Below the pieces are notes generated by a model. It was not told where the DNA came from. It ran no database searches and worked only from the letters and a program-made list of their open reading frames with translations. Source: Terrihalobacillus insolitus (GTDB taxonomy: Bacteria; Bacillota; Bacilli; Bacillales; Amphibacillaceae). From it: a stretch of DNA of 64,000 bases. Positions within the stretch are counted from its first letter, which is position 1, and the number at the start of each line of letters is the position of its first letter. The translations under genes were made by a program, and so were the position numbers. Location of the stretch: positions 391,649-455,648 of the forward strand of contig NZ_JAMQKB010000001.1 in assembly GCF_028416575.1 (NCBI RefSeq). The letters run 5' to 3'. This document shows positions 45,361-54,716 of the stretch, one piece after another.

Positions 45361-45418
45361 ATAGTAAGATTCATTAATAAATGAAGAAATTTAAGTATTT
45401 GGAAAGGGGATGTGGAGT

Positions 45419-45571
45419 ATGGTAACTTCTCTTTACATTCTGTCATTAGCTATTTTGGCAACTTTTTTAATTTTGTCTGCTGTAGAACGTCTTGCTACAC
45501 GAAAGAATAAAAAAGCAGAATTAAGCGTTGAACCAGAACAGCCTACTGTTTTAGCGTTTGGCAAACGGTAG
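45419..45571 (+). CDS. Small membrane protein, 50 residues
   Basis: ATG at 45419 with GGAAAGGGG and GTGGAG upstream, stop TAG at 45569-45571. One membrane helix (about 4-21, SLYILSLAILATFLILSAV), then a basic stretch RLATRKNKK and a tail ending LAFGKR. Followed by a strong terminator. No family recognised. Confidence 0.65.
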   Translation: MVTSLYILSLAILATFLILSAVERLATRKNKKAELSVEPEQPTVLAFGKR

Positions 45572-45621
45572 AAATAAAGTTAATTATCCCCTGACTCCAC
45601 GTGATGGAATCAGATTTCATT

Positions 45622-45655
45622 ACGCCTTTTGGGTATAACTCAAAAGGCGTTTTTA
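45622..45655 (+). terminator. Terminator of the small membrane protein gene
   Basis: ACGCCTTTTG / CAAAAGGCGT stem with T5. Confidence 0.85.
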
Positions 45656-45683
45656 ATTTTTCTAAATTTTACTTCTATACAAT

Positions 45684-45719
45684 CAAAAGAGAGAAGTGTT
45701 AAGACACTTCTCTCTTTTG
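45684..45719. terminator. Terminator of nhaC (bidirectional)
   Basis: CAAAAGAGAGAAGTGT / ACACTTCTCTCTTTTG perfect 16-bp stem with a 4-base loop, 18 bp after the nhaC stop. Confidence 0.88.
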
Positions 45720-45737
45720 GGCTCAATTGGCAATAAT

Positions 45738-47228
45738 CTATTTGCCTGTATAATCTTGTGGTTTTACTTCTTCGCCATTTTTTCCTTCATACCGCAGTCC
45801 CCAGCCGGTGATCGCAGCGATCAACATTACAATTAATAATCCCCAACCTTGGAACACAAAAGGAAATACCTCTGTTGGATTGATAACAGGTAAGAAGTTG
45901 TATTCTTCTGCTGCACCTTGAATCGTTGCCCAAGCTAACAACACTCCACCACTCCAAGGGAAAATATAGCCTAAGGACGATGATACCGTATCCAAAAAGT
46001 TTGCTCTTCGATAGGAATGAAGTTTCATTTCTTCCCCTATTTTTCGGACAAACGGTGCTGCTGCAATTTCTGCTGCAGTGTTAATTGTAATAAATACATT
46101 CAAGAACGCTACAATTCCAAAAATAGAGAGTTCAGCGCGTCGAACGACATTATTAATCTTTTTCAAGAAATAATTTTTTATTACTTCCATTGTGCCTGCT
46201 ACTTCCATTAAATGAGCAGCAGCTAATATAAATAAAATTAAGATTGCCATGTTAAAGTAGCCACCAATTCCGCTCATTAACGCACCCTCTACAACTGCGT
46301 TACCTGCATCATCTTTGTAAATAGCTAATACTTCCGTTAACGGTGTTCCAGATAAGAAAATCATTACGATTGAAGCAACAATACCCCACGTTAATGAAGT
46401 TAATAAATGATGTCCTGACAAAGCTAGATATAGTACAAGTACAAAAGGAATGAGCAATAATAAGCCATTTGGTGAAACCTGTCCCTGTAAATCATTAATC
46501 ACCTGAGTGTTTCCAATATCTCCTCCACCACCAACAATAACAAATAAAATCAATGCTGGAATTGCTGCTGTGATCGAATATTTAAATCGTGAACGAACGA
46601 CACCAGGTACATCCGCATCTTGTGTGGTCGCTGAAACAATTGTTGTATCAGAAACTGGAGCAAGGTTATCCCCAAACACGGCACCACTCAATATTGCAGC
46701 TAACAGAATAACTGGATCAGCACCTAAAATAACTCCAGCTGGATACATTAAAATACCAAAGGTCGCAACCGTCCCATATCCTGTTCCTACCGCTGTTGCA
46801 AATAAAGCAGATAGTATAAATGTCAGTCCAACAAAGGTTCCACCTTGTAAGTTTGTTTGGAATCCAAACCATATTAATCCGTCAACAAGCCCCCCTGCTG
46901 ATAAAAGTTTTGCAAACATTCCTGCCCAAAACCAAGCAATAACAGCAATAACGCCTATAGGCTGAGCCATTCCTGAAAACAAACTTTGAGCGTAATCGGA
47001 CCATTTGGATTTACAAAATAATAAACCGATTGCAACACCCATAACCATTCCTAGTACTAATGCTTCCTCCGTTACTAGACCTGCAACACTTAATGTGATT
47101 GCCCATACAATAAAAAATACGAGTGGTACTGCGGCTACAAACACTCCTCCCCGAAATTCTAGTTTCTTTACCGTTTTTTCTCCAATAGCTTCATCAACAT
47201 TCAGTTCTTCGTTTCGCTTATCCCCCAT
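45738..47228 (-). CDS. nhaC: NhaC-family Na+/H+ antiporter
   Basis: 496 residues with about twelve hydrophobic segments. Conserved NhaC features: TAVGTGYGTVATFGILMYPAG, LSGAVFGDNLAPVSDTTIVSATTQDADVPG (two stretches near 175-205) and WSGGVLLAWATI. Exchanges sodium (or malate/lactate in some members) for protons. ATG 47228 with GAGGGGAAAC upstream. Monocistronic. Confidence 0.9.
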   Translation of the reverse strand: MGDKRNEELNVDEAIGEKTVKKLEFRGGVFVAAVPLVFFIVWAITLSVAGLVTEEALVLGMVMGVAIGLLFCKSKWSDYAQSLFSGMAQPIGVIAVIAWFWAGMFAKLLSAGGLVDGLIWFGFQTNLQGGTFVGLTFILSALFATAVGTGYGTVATFGILMYPAGVILGADPVILLAAILSGAVFGDNLAPVSDTTIVSATTQDADVPGVVRSRFKYSITAAIPALILFVIVGGGGDIGNTQVINDLQGQVSPNGLLLLIPFVLVLYLALSGHHLLTSLTWGIVASIVMIFLSGTPLTEVLAIYKDDAGNAVVEGALMSGIGGYFNMAILILFILAAAHLMEVAGTMEVIKNYFLKKINNVVRRAELSIFGIVAFLNVFITINTAAEIAAAPFVRKIGEEMKLHSYRRANFLDTVSSSLGYIFPWSGGVLLAWATIQGAAEEYNFLPVINPTEVFPFVFQGWGLLIVMLIAAITGWGLRYEGKNGEEVKPQDYTGK

Positions 47229-47307
47229 AGTTTCCCCTCCTAGATGTTAGTTACGATATTATTCTATCATAAAATTCAATGTTGCAACCGCTTTCTTTAA
47301 ATTTTTA

Positions 47308-47660
47308 TAATAGAGGATGTTCAAAAAGTCACCAAATGATAAGCGGCGCATCTCGGGGCCACACGATGTGGGTCATGCAGGCGTTGCCACAGGACGTGGC
47401 GGTCTTAGCTTGTATTCCTTAAATGGCTTGTTTTTCCGTTGCTTGGAAAAGAAACCAGCTTTTCCTGCGTGCGAAGTATATTCAGGGAAGCATTCCTTTT
47501 GCTCACGTATTAAAAGCATATCCTCAGAAAAAGAAGAACACTTTTTCTTCGTGCGAGGTAATGCTTTCGAAGCAACAAGCTTTCGCTGCGCTACTCAAAA
47601 CTACGCTGCCTCGACCTGCTTGCTTCTAATTTGCCGACTTTTTGAACACGCACTAATAGA
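47308..47660. mobile_element. MITE-like element with inverted ends and 7-bp target duplication
   Basis: TAATAGA at 47308-47314 and 47654-47660 flank a 339-bp element (47315-47653). Its ends are inverted: GGATGTTCAAAAAGTC at the left and the complement of GTGCGTGTTCAAAAAGTC at the right. It is richer in GC than the flanks and has no transposase; short ORFs inside have no recognisable product. The relic at 11657-11693 carries the same ends. Confidence 0.72.
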
Positions 47661-47727
47661 ATATTACAAAAAGTTACCCCATTTTACAAAACTATTATTT
47701 TAGCAGTATCCTTACATTCAAACGAGA

Positions 47728-48999
47728 CTATCCATCTGCGTGTGCTTTGACAGGTTTTGTTGCAAGGAGCGAGCAAGTAACGCCAATCAACGGAAAAATG
47801 AGTGATAATAGCAAAACGGGTGTGTAACTTTGGAAAATATCAAATCCAATACCAAACGGAAGTGGACCGAATGCTGAACCTGCAACACCCATCGTTACTC
47901 CAACTCCATTGATACTTCCTATATGTCTACGCCCAAAATAATTCGGCCAAATCACATTGGTAGCAATACGCCCTAGTCCATTCGCTACTCCCCACAATAT
48001 TCCCACTATAATAGCAATTAGGTAATTGCTCATAATTAGCAGCAGTAAAAGTAAAACAATTTCAATCAAAAAAACCAGAAACAGTAGATAATTCGTTTTT
48101 ATTTTTTCTGTAATAAACCCAGAAACAAATGACATTGGGATTCCGACAATTGCCATTAAGCTTAACACCATTGCAGCCACTTCTGGCTGAAGCTGGTTGG
48201 AACCGAAAATGGAAATGATATGAAATGTAATGCCCGTATTAATCATAGATGGAATCCCCACACAAATTAAGATCATCCAAAATGCCCTCGTTTTCGCGGC
48301 CTCATTTAACCTCCAATTTTCTTCTGTTTCCGGAATATATTTGCCCATTTTTCCCATAGAAACTTTCGTGTTCTTATCAGCCTTCCCATCTGGAACAAGT
48401 CCGATATCTTCTGGTCGATTTCGAACACCAAACAATGCTATCGGAACAAATAGTACAAGTAGCATAACCCCCCAGAATCTCCAAGCAAACTGCCAATCCC
48501 ACGTTTGAATTAACCAAGTATTAATAACTGGAAACGCCGCTGCACTAGCAAAGCTTCCTAACGAGACAAAACTGACCGCACGCCCCCTTTTCTTAATAAA
48601 CCATTGAGCAACTAACGTATTTGGGATTAACATCATACTGCCTTGCCCCAATAAACGTATGAAAAAAATCCCCACAACAAACATCCACATTGATGATACT
48701 ACACTATTAAAAAAGGTTGCTGCTGCTAAGGATACACCGACGACAACCATCATGGTCCGTTGCCCAAACCGGTCAATAAATCGCCCCACAACAATCATGG
48801 TGAAACCTGCTATTAGTGTAGCAATTGAATATAATCCTGATACTTCAGAACGAGACCAACCAAAGTCATTTATGTATTCGTCAACAAATATAGAATTAGA
48901 ATACGTTTGCCCTGGCCCAGAGAAAAACGCCCCTAATGCTGCAATAAAAACAATGACCCATCCATAATAAAACCTCTGAAACAAGTTATTTTTAAACAT
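47728..48999 (-). CDS. MFS transporter, oxalate:formate antiporter (OFA) type
   Basis: 423 residues from the ATG at 48999 (AGGTGGTG upstream; 44 earlier in-frame codons lack a site). Twelve hydrophobic segments; N-terminal RFYYGWVIVFIAALGAFFSGPG and motif A-like VVGRFIDRFGQRTMMVV (about 69-85) place it with OFA/monocarboxylate MFS proteins. A monocarboxylate or dicarboxylate is the likely substrate. Confidence 0.87.
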   Translation of the reverse strand: MFKNNLFQRFYYGWVIVFIAALGAFFSGPGQTYSNSIFVDEYINDFGWSRSEVSGLYSIATLIAGFTMIVVGRFIDRFGQRTMMVVVGVSLAAATFFNSVVSSMWMFVVGIFFIRLLGQGSMMLIPNTLVAQWFIKKRGRAVSFVSLGSFASAAAFPVINTWLIQTWDWQFAWRFWGVMLLVLFVPIALFGVRNRPEDIGLVPDGKADKNTKVSMGKMGKYIPETEENWRLNEAAKTRAFWMILICVGIPSMINTGITFHIISIFGSNQLQPEVAAMVLSLMAIVGIPMSFVSGFITEKIKTNYLLFLVFLIEIVLLLLLLIMSNYLIAIIVGILWGVANGLGRIATNVIWPNYFGRRHIGSINGVGVTMGVAGSAFGPLPFGIGFDIFQSYTPVLLLSLIFPLIGVTCSLLATKPVKAHADG

Positions 49000-49241
49000 A
49001 CTTACACCACCTAGTTGTCTATCTAACGATTGAATTTGATTGGTAAGGGAAAAGGGAGAAGTGGAAGAATAACAGATGAGATTACACATTTTAAAATAAG
49101 TGATATCTATTAATATACTACACTTCATCACTATAGCATATTAAAATGGTTGATCAAGAAGAATATAAAGCAGAAGCAAGTCAGCCTGATATAATTCAGA
49201 AAACTGGATGCCTGGGATGTTCTTTCTTGTTTTTTTGACTC

Positions 49242-49590
49242 TCATCCGTCCTCATAACACCGATGACGACGCATTCTTTCGATTTTTCGACCCGCATCCG
49301 TCCTCATATCACCGATGACGACGCATTCTTTCGATTTTTCGACCCGCATCCGTCCTCATATCACCGATGACGACGCATTCTTTCGATTTTTCGACCCGCA
49401 TCCGTCCTCATAACACCGATGACGACCCGTTCTTTCGGTTTTTCGACTCGCATGCGTTCTCATAACACCGATGACGACCCGTTCTTTCGATTTTTCGACC
49501 CGCATCCGTCCTCATAACACCGATGACGACCCGTTCTTTCGGTTTTTCGACTCGCATGCGTTCTCATAACACCGATGACGACGCATTCTA
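49242..49590. repeat. Tandem array of six 52-bp repeats plus a partial seventh
   Basis: 52-bp period from 49242; units begin GCATCCGTCCTCATAACACC and continue GATGACGACGCATTC, then TTTCGATTTTTCGACCC. Variants alternate ATCCGTCC/ATGCGTTC and CGCATTC/CCGTTC. Same period as the 32748 array, and on the opposite strand the same order of features (TCAT...ATGAG palindrome, then a C/G-rich step). Confidence 0.95.
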
Positions 49591-49615
49591 CCGCACTATA
49601 ATCCACCATAACATT

Positions 49616-49643
49616 AAAAAGCCTGAGTCAACACTCAGGCTTT
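49616..49643. terminator. Intrinsic terminator
   Basis: AAAAAGCCTGAGT / ACACTCAGGCTTT with a 2-base loop. It lies between the 52-bp array and the coiled-coil gene, whose transcript ends toward it. Confidence 0.8.
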
Positions 49644-49753
49644 ACAAAAAATTTTATTCCAAAGTTCGTGATCTCCTGAGATGAATTGAGGCATAGAGGT
49701 TTTGTCGTTGGAGATATTTAAAAGGGAGGTTCAAATGAAGAATGCGTTATCTT

Positions 49754-50653
49754 TTAATGATTGTTTAGGCTTTCGAGCTCTTTCAACTTTGAATTTGTTT
49801 CTGTACGATGCTCTCGGATTTCTTTATGAAGATTCGTATAGCTTTCAGCATGCAATGTCATGTTATGTTTGAGTATGTCTTTTAATTCTTGTTGTCCAGA
49901 CTTCAAATCCTTAGTGTCGTTTTCTAACGTGTCAAAGCGCTCGTCTACCATTCCGAAACGGTGATCCACCTTATCAAAGCGTTCATCTACCTTTTCGAAG
50001 CGGTGATCCACATTGTCAAAGCGCTCGTCTACCATTCCGAAGCGGTGATCCACATTGTCAAAGCGCTCGTCTACCATTCCGAAACGGTGATCCACATTGT
50101 CAAAGCGCTCGTCTACCATTCCGAAGCGTTGATCCACATTGTCAAAGCGTTCATCTACCTTTTCGAAGCGTTGATCCACATTATCAAAACGCTCGTCTAC
50201 CTTTTCGAAGCGGTGATCCACATTGTCAAAGCGCTCGTCTACCATTCCGAAACGGTGATCCACATTGTCAAAGCGCTCGTCTACCTTTTCGAAGCGGTGA
50301 TCCACATTGTCAAAGCGTTCATCTACCATTCCGAAACGGTGATCCACATTATCAAAGCGTTCATCTACCTTTTCGAAGCGGTGATCCACATTATCAAAAC
50401 GCTCGTCTACCTTTTCGAAACGGTGATCCACATTATCAAAGCGCTCGTCTACCTTTTCGAAGCGGTGATCCACATTATCAAAGCGTTCATCTACCCTTTC
50501 GAAGCGTTGATCCACATTATCAAAACGCTCGTCTACCTTTTCGAAGCGGTGATCCACATTATCAAAGCGTTCATCCATCTTGTCAAAGCGAGCGTCTACT
50601 TTTTCAAAGCGGTGATGCATTTGTTCCATGAACTGTTTGAGAAGTTCTTCCAT
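49754..50653 (-). CDS. Coiled-coil protein made of about 16 copies of a 14-residue repeat
   Basis: 299 residues from the ATG at 50653 (AGGAGGTGAG 4 bases upstream). After MEELLKQFMEQMHHRFEKVD, the unit VDERFDNVDHRFEK repeats to about residue 235, made of two heptads (VDxRFxx) that fit a coiled coil with Val and Phe in the core. The second heptad alternates HRFEK, QRFEK and HRFGM. The C-terminus (about 236-299) is non-repetitive, DTKDLKSGQQELKDILKHNM to ELESLNNH. The DNA repeat is 42 bp. No family function known; resembles the DUF1640/t-SNARE-like repeat proteins seen in Bacilli. Confidence 0.9.
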   Translation of the reverse strand: MEELLKQFMEQMHHRFEKVDARFDKMDERFDNVDHRFEKVDERFDNVDQRFERVDERFDNVDHRFEKVDERFDNVDHRFEKVDERFDNVDHRFEKVDERFDNVDHRFGMVDERFDNVDHRFEKVDERFDNVDHRFGMVDERFDNVDHRFEKVDERFDNVDQRFEKVDERFDNVDQRFGMVDERFDNVDHRFGMVDERFDNVDHRFGMVDERFDNVDHRFEKVDERFDKVDHRFGMVDERFDTLENDTKDLKSGQQELKDILKHNMTLHAESYTNLHKEIREHRTETNSKLKELESLNNH

Positions 50654-50850
50654 TATTCTCACCTCCTATCTTGTCTTATTATAGCATAATTTGCACTTAA
50701 ATCTAGTTACTGTTCGTTAAAATAAAAGGTTGCGCGTTTGTCTCAATGAATCACATTGGTATATAGCACTTATGTGCAACAATAATTAATGGGGATTGAT
50801 CAAAATATAGGAAATGCTCCAGAATGGCCACGCACCATTATCTAAGAACT

Positions 50851-50879
50851 CAGAACCCCCCATGTATAAATGGGGGTTA
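50851..50879 (-). terminator. Hairpin after prpB
   Basis: AACCCCCCATGTATAAATGGGGGTT forms a strong stem 50 bp after the prpB stop. The T-run on the minus strand is short. Confidence 0.5.
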
Positions 50880-50928
50880 AAATCTTTCTATCTTTATCCT
50901 GCATCCACTAATTTTTTCAAAAGCCTAC

Positions 50929-51825
50929 CTACAAAACAGTTTTCGCGATTTTACTATCTAATGATTCGTAATTGTAATAGTCAATTGTGTCATAGAGTTC
51001 CTTCCTTGATTGCATGTCAGCAAGCATATCTTTTTGTGTACCTTTTTCAGCTATTTCTGTAAATACACGCTCGTAAGCCTTTGCTGCCACACGTAGTGAC
51101 GTGACTGGGTAAATGACCATGCTGTAGCCAAATTCCTGAAACTCTTGAGCAGTGTAATATGGCGTTTTACCGAACTCCGTCATGTTGGCTAACAGTGGTG
51201 TTGCTACTTTTTGCTTAAATTGCTCAAATTGTGCTTTATCTGTTAGTGCTTCAGGAAAAATTGCATCGGCACCCGCAGCAATGTAATCATTCGCACGTGA
51301 AATTGCAGACTCAACGCCTTCCACCGCACTCGCATCTGTGCGCGCAACAACAACAAGGCTTGGCGCTACTTCCTTTATAATCCGTATTTTTTGAACCATT
51401 TCATCTGTGGTGACGAGCCTTTTACCATTCAAATGACCGCATTTTTTTGGAAGGTCTTGATCTTCCAATTGAACAGCAGCCACCTTTGCTTCTACCATTT
51501 CCCTAGCCGTTCTTGCCGTATTTAAAACACCACCATAACCAGTATCGATGTCAACGAGTAGTGGCAGATTTGTAGCCCTAATCAAGTCTTTTGCTCGACT
51601 TGATATTTCCTCTGTTGTTATCATCCCAAGGTCTGGCATTCCCTTGCTTGCTGTGTAGGATGCACCAGATAAGTATAATGCGCTAAATCCAACTTTTTTT
51701 GCAATCAATGCTGCCATTCCATCATGTGCACCTGGTAGCTTTAAAATAGATTCGTCTAGCATCAAAGTGCGAAATGTACTAGCAAGCTCTTCCTGTGTCG
51801 ATTGTTCCTGTATTAACCAACTCAA
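50929..51825 (-). CDS. prpB: Methylisocitrate lyase (PrpB family)
   Basis: 298 residues, isocitrate-lyase/PEP-mutase superfamily. VDIDTGYGG (about 92-100, metal site), QLEDQDLPKKCGHLNGKRLV (catalytic Cys in KKCGH near 128) and ARTDA near 165 are the PrpB hallmarks. It cleaves 2-methylisocitrate to pyruvate and succinate. Last gene of the tctCBA-prpDB block, 17 bp after prpD. Other C-C lyases of this family (for example 2,3-dimethylmalate lyase) are alternatives. Confidence 0.9.
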   Translation of the reverse strand: MSWLIQEQSTQEELASTFRTLMLDESILKLPGAHDGMAALIAKKVGFSALYLSGASYTASKGMPDLGMITTEEISSRAKDLIRATNLPLLVDIDTGYGGVLNTARTAREMVEAKVAAVQLEDQDLPKKCGHLNGKRLVTTDEMVQKIRIIKEVAPSLVVVARTDASAVEGVESAISRANDYIAAGADAIFPEALTDKAQFEQFKQKVATPLLANMTEFGKTPYYTAQEFQEFGYSMVIYPVTSLRVAAKAYERVFTEIAEKGTQKDMLADMQSRKELYDTIDYYNYESLDSKIAKTVL

Positions 51826-51842
51826 TGTTCCTCACCCCTTTT

Positions 51843-53276
51843 TCAAAACGAAATAACTATCCTAGCCATGAAGTTGTGTACTGGCATTTTCTTTAATTGA
51901 TCCAAGTCTTCAAAACAATTATAAATATCTTTTGCTTGTTTCATTGGAAAGCGCGTTTCTAGATTGTACTTAAACTTTTCCCTTAGCTTTGGAATCCCTT
52001 CCTTTCGACGGAATCGATGTCCCAGTGGGTACTCTTGAGCTATCTTATCAGTAGATGTTCCATCATGGAAATGAACTTGCACCGCATTTGCGATTGATCG
52101 TTTGTCAGGATCCAGGTAATCGAGACTGTACTGTTTATCCTCCACCACATCCATTTTGTTTCGTAGCTCATCGATTCGTGGGTCTCTTGCTACTTCCTCT
52201 TCATAATGGTCAGCAGTAACTGTGCCGAACAACAAACCGATGGCAGTAATATACTGTATACAATGATCTCGATCTGCTGGATTGTGGAGTGTACCCTGCT
52301 TATCAATGATCCGTATCGCCGATTCATGTGTCGTAATGGTAATGTTACGAATTTCATCCAAACGATTGGCAACAAATGGGTGAAGTTCTACCGCACATTC
52401 AGCTGCGGTTTGTGCATGGAATTCAGCGGGATATGCTATTTTAAACAGGATATTCTCCATAACATACGATGCAAGTGGTCTCGCTAAAGTAAGTTCCATT
52501 CCACCAAACAGTACTTCTTGGAAACCCCACCTAGGTGCAGAAAGCGCTGTTCTATATCCCATTTCACCGTTCACAGCCATCATTGCCAAGCGTACACCAC
52601 GGCTAGTTGCATCACCTGCAGCCCATGACTTACGGGAGCCTGCGTTCGGAAAATGACGGTATGTCCGCAGACTTGCACTATCAATCCATGCATTTGAGAC
52701 TGCGTTTATCACTTCCTCTCTTGACCCCCCAAACATTGCCGTTACAACAGCAGCCGTCGCCACTTTAACAAATAATACGTGATCAAGTCCTTGTCGATTC
52801 AGGCTGTTATCAAGTGCCAAAACACCTTGAATTTCATGAGCCTTTACCGTCGCTACTAATACAGCCTCCATCATAAGAGGAGCCTTTCCTTCTGATACAT
52901 TTTTCCGGCTGATATAGTCTGCTGCTGCCAATATTCCCCCTAAATTATCAGAAGGATGCCCCCATTCGGCTGCTAGCCATGTGTCATTATAATCAAGCCA
53001 ACGAATGATTGTTCCAATATTAAACGCTCCTTGAATTGGATCCAATTCAAAAGACGTACCTGGTACCCTACTTCCGTTTGGGACAACAGTGTTTGGTACA
53101 ATTGGCCCTAAATGCTTGGTACACTCTGGATATCTAAGAGCTAAGAAGCCACAGCCTAGTGAATCTAGTAAAACGTTGTTAGCAGTTTGGATTGCTTCAT
53201 CACTTGAAATTTCCGTATGTAATACATAATCTGCAATTTCTTCAAGTAATCCATCTGTTTTGTTTATTTGACTCAT
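51843..53276 (-). CDS. prpD: 2-Methylcitrate dehydratase (MmgE/PrpD family)
   Basis: 477 residues, close to Bacillus PrpD/MmgE length. [27 protein letters not shown] (about 109-123), [37 protein letters not shown] and [17 protein letters not shown] follow the family. It dehydrates 2-methylcitrate to 2-methylaconitate. No prpC (methylcitrate synthase) accompanies it, in contrast to typical prpCDB operons. Confidence 0.92.
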   Translation of the reverse strand: MSQINKTDGLLEEIADYVLHTEISSDEAIQTANNVLLDSLGCGFLALRYPECTKHLGPIVPNTVVPNGSRVPGTSFELDPIQGAFNIGTIIRWLDYNDTWLAAEWGHPSDNLGGILAAADYISRKNVSEGKAPLMMEAVLVATVKAHEIQGVLALDNSLNRQGLDHVLFVKVATAAVVTAMFGGSREEVINAVSNAWIDSASLRTYRHFPNAGSRKSWAAGDATSRGVRLAMMAVNGEMGYRTALSAPRWGFQEVLFGGMELTLARPLASYVMENILFKIAYPAEFHAQTAAECAVELHPFVANRLDEIRNITITTHESAIRIIDKQGTLHNPADRDHCIQYITAIGLLFGTVTADHYEEEVARDPRIDELRNKMDVVEDKQYSLDYLDPDKRSIANAVQVHFHDGTSTDKIAQEYPLGHRFRRKEGIPKLREKFKYNLETRFPMKQAKDIYNCFEDLDQLKKMPVHNFMARIVISF

Positions 53277-53291
53277 TCATTTCCCTCCCAT

Positions 53292-54716
53292 TTACCAATA
53301 GTAAAGTGCAGCTAATATTGCCATAATGATCACGGTACAACTTGAAAAAATACCGATTGTATACTGCTCTTTTTTTGTGAAAATTCCTGTTTCAAATGCA
53401 TAAAACGTAGTTGGCGAATGAATTGGCAAAATCATTACCCCGCCGATCACCATGACAACTAAAAAAGCCAAACCTACTGGCGGAATGCCGATCAGCTCTG
53501 CATAGGAAATAACAATTGGAAAAATAACGATCATAGCGGAAGATGGCACGACAAACAAAAATCTTAATATAAAGACGAATAAAGCGATAGCAAGTACGTT
53601 AAAAATTAAATTCGCATCTTGCGGGACAATCCCGATCAATTCTCCTGCTAGTGCTTGTGCCGTTCCATTTGATTCCATTAACATTCCGATCGAAAAAGAG
53701 GACCCTAGTAACAAAAAATTTTCCCAATCGTAGTTTCGAATAACTTCATTATTTATGAGACCTATCTTTGGCAAAGCAAAAAAAACAACGAGTAGCATTG
53801 GTGGCAAAACTAACGGTACTCTCTGCTGGTCTGTCACAATCCAAGTCAAAATCATCAATCCAAAACTACCGGTAACTATCCAAAACATAGGAGGCAGGTT
53901 TGTCGATTCTTGTTCGGGTAAGCTTATCGACGGGTTCTTGTTATGCCAATCATCATTTGGAGTGGTCCATTTTAAAAACTGCCAAACGAAAAAAATGATG
54001 ATAAGCATCCCAATCCAAAGTGGTGGCGCAATTCGAACAAACCAATCTAACCATCCTAAATCAGCTACACCATAGTCCCTGAACAGCTGAGAAGCTAGAA
54101 TTGGAAATCCTCCACCTGTGAAAATAATCATCGTCGACTTTTGATTCATCATCCCAATAACGTACAAGCAATATTTTTTAAATAAACTTTTTTCTCCATA
54201 CCCATAGTATTGATTAAGCCTTTGGATCAATGGAAAAAGAATTTTATAACGAGCAATTGCTGACGGTAGCAGGATCGGAAATATGAAGATGAACAAAGGT
54301 AGTCCTACCACTATTATGTGGGGGCCGCCCTTACTAATTTTGATCAGAAGTCGAGCAATAACACGATCAATCCTTACTTTTACAAGAGCGTGACTAATAA
54401 TAGAAAGCATAAATATAAAGTAAAGTGCAGGTGACAAAAAGCCAACTACTGCATCTTCTACTCTATCGACCAGCTGAAACAGCAGCATACAGGCTAACAG
54501 TAAAATACTCGTTGCACCTGATGGAAGTGGAGCCGCGATCCATAGGTAAACAGCAAATGCTAGTAAGCCCAGGGTTAGCTGTTGTTCAGTTGAAAAATCT
54601 GATAAAAAGGTTGTCTCGATGAACAGAGTAAGCAAGATGAAAAGGGACCAAAAGCCAACGTGTAGGACGAACTTTTGATTGCCTTTGATCCAATTAACCT
54701 TTTGAATGCCTTTCAT
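53292..54716 (-). CDS. DASS/SLC13-family anion permease
   Basis: 474 residues, about twelve hydrophobic segments, of the CitT/divalent-anion:sodium symporter family. Stretches such as AVYLWIAAPLPSGATSILLLA, GGGFPILASQLFRDYG and a C-terminal VMILPIHSPTTFYAFETGIF. Overlaps the tctA stop by ATGA (54713-54716) and is followed by prpD at 15 bp. A second carboxylate transporter in the same operon; perhaps exports a product such as succinate in exchange (inference). Confidence 0.85.
   Translation of the reverse strand: MKGIQKVNWIKGNQKFVLHVGFWSLFILLTLFIETTFLSDFSTEQQLTLGLLAFAVYLWIAAPLPSGATSILLLACMLLFQLVDRVEDAVVGFLSPALYFIFMLSIISHALVKVRIDRVIARLLIKISKGGPHIIVVGLPLFIFIFPILLPSAIARYKILFPLIQRLNQYYGYGEKSLFKKYCLYVIGMMNQKSTMIIFTGGGFPILASQLFRDYGVADLGWLDWFVRIAPPLWIGMLIIIFFVWQFLKWTTPNDDWHNKNPSISLPEQESTNLPPMFWIVTGSFGLMILTWIVTDQQRVPLVLPPMLLVVFFALPKIGLINNEVIRNYDWENFLLLGSSFSIGMLMESNGTAQALAGELIGIVPQDANLIFNVLAIALFVFILRFLFVVPSSAMIVIFPIVISYAELIGIPPVGLAFLVVMVIGGVMILPIHSPTTFYAFETGIFTKKEQYTIGIFSSCTVIIMAILAALYYW

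Larger units (their letters stand above)
44841..45418. other. Long intergenic region with degenerate short repeats and a promoter
   Basis: No gene. At 45064-45260 about ten degenerate units of 17-25 bp recur with the core ATATGCAGNTCC(N)CTAACG. A sigma-A-like promoter TTTACT-16-TACTAT lies at 45333-45360 and would serve the small gene at 45419. Confidence 0.6.

Noticed and set aside
47317-47703. A 128-codon plus-strand open frame across the miniature element
   Set aside because: No ribosome site or recognisable protein; it spans the element's boundary and is better explained as chance in GC-richer DNA.
48997-49131. N-terminal extension of the OFA-type MFS gene
   Set aside because: The extra 44 codons lack a ribosome site; AGGTGGTG precedes the inner ATG at 48999.
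49242-49590. CRISPR array
   Set aside because: Same reason: whole-unit tandem similarity without spacers.
49961-50689. A 242-codon plus-strand open frame opposite the coiled-coil gene
   Set aside because: It is the antisense shadow of the 42-bp repeat; the minus strand has the strong ribosome site and a clear heptad pattern.
50929-51825. Isocitrate lyase
   Set aside because: Length (298) and KKCGHLNG motif fit PrpB; glyoxylate-cycle isocitrate lyases are longer and isocitrate-specific.
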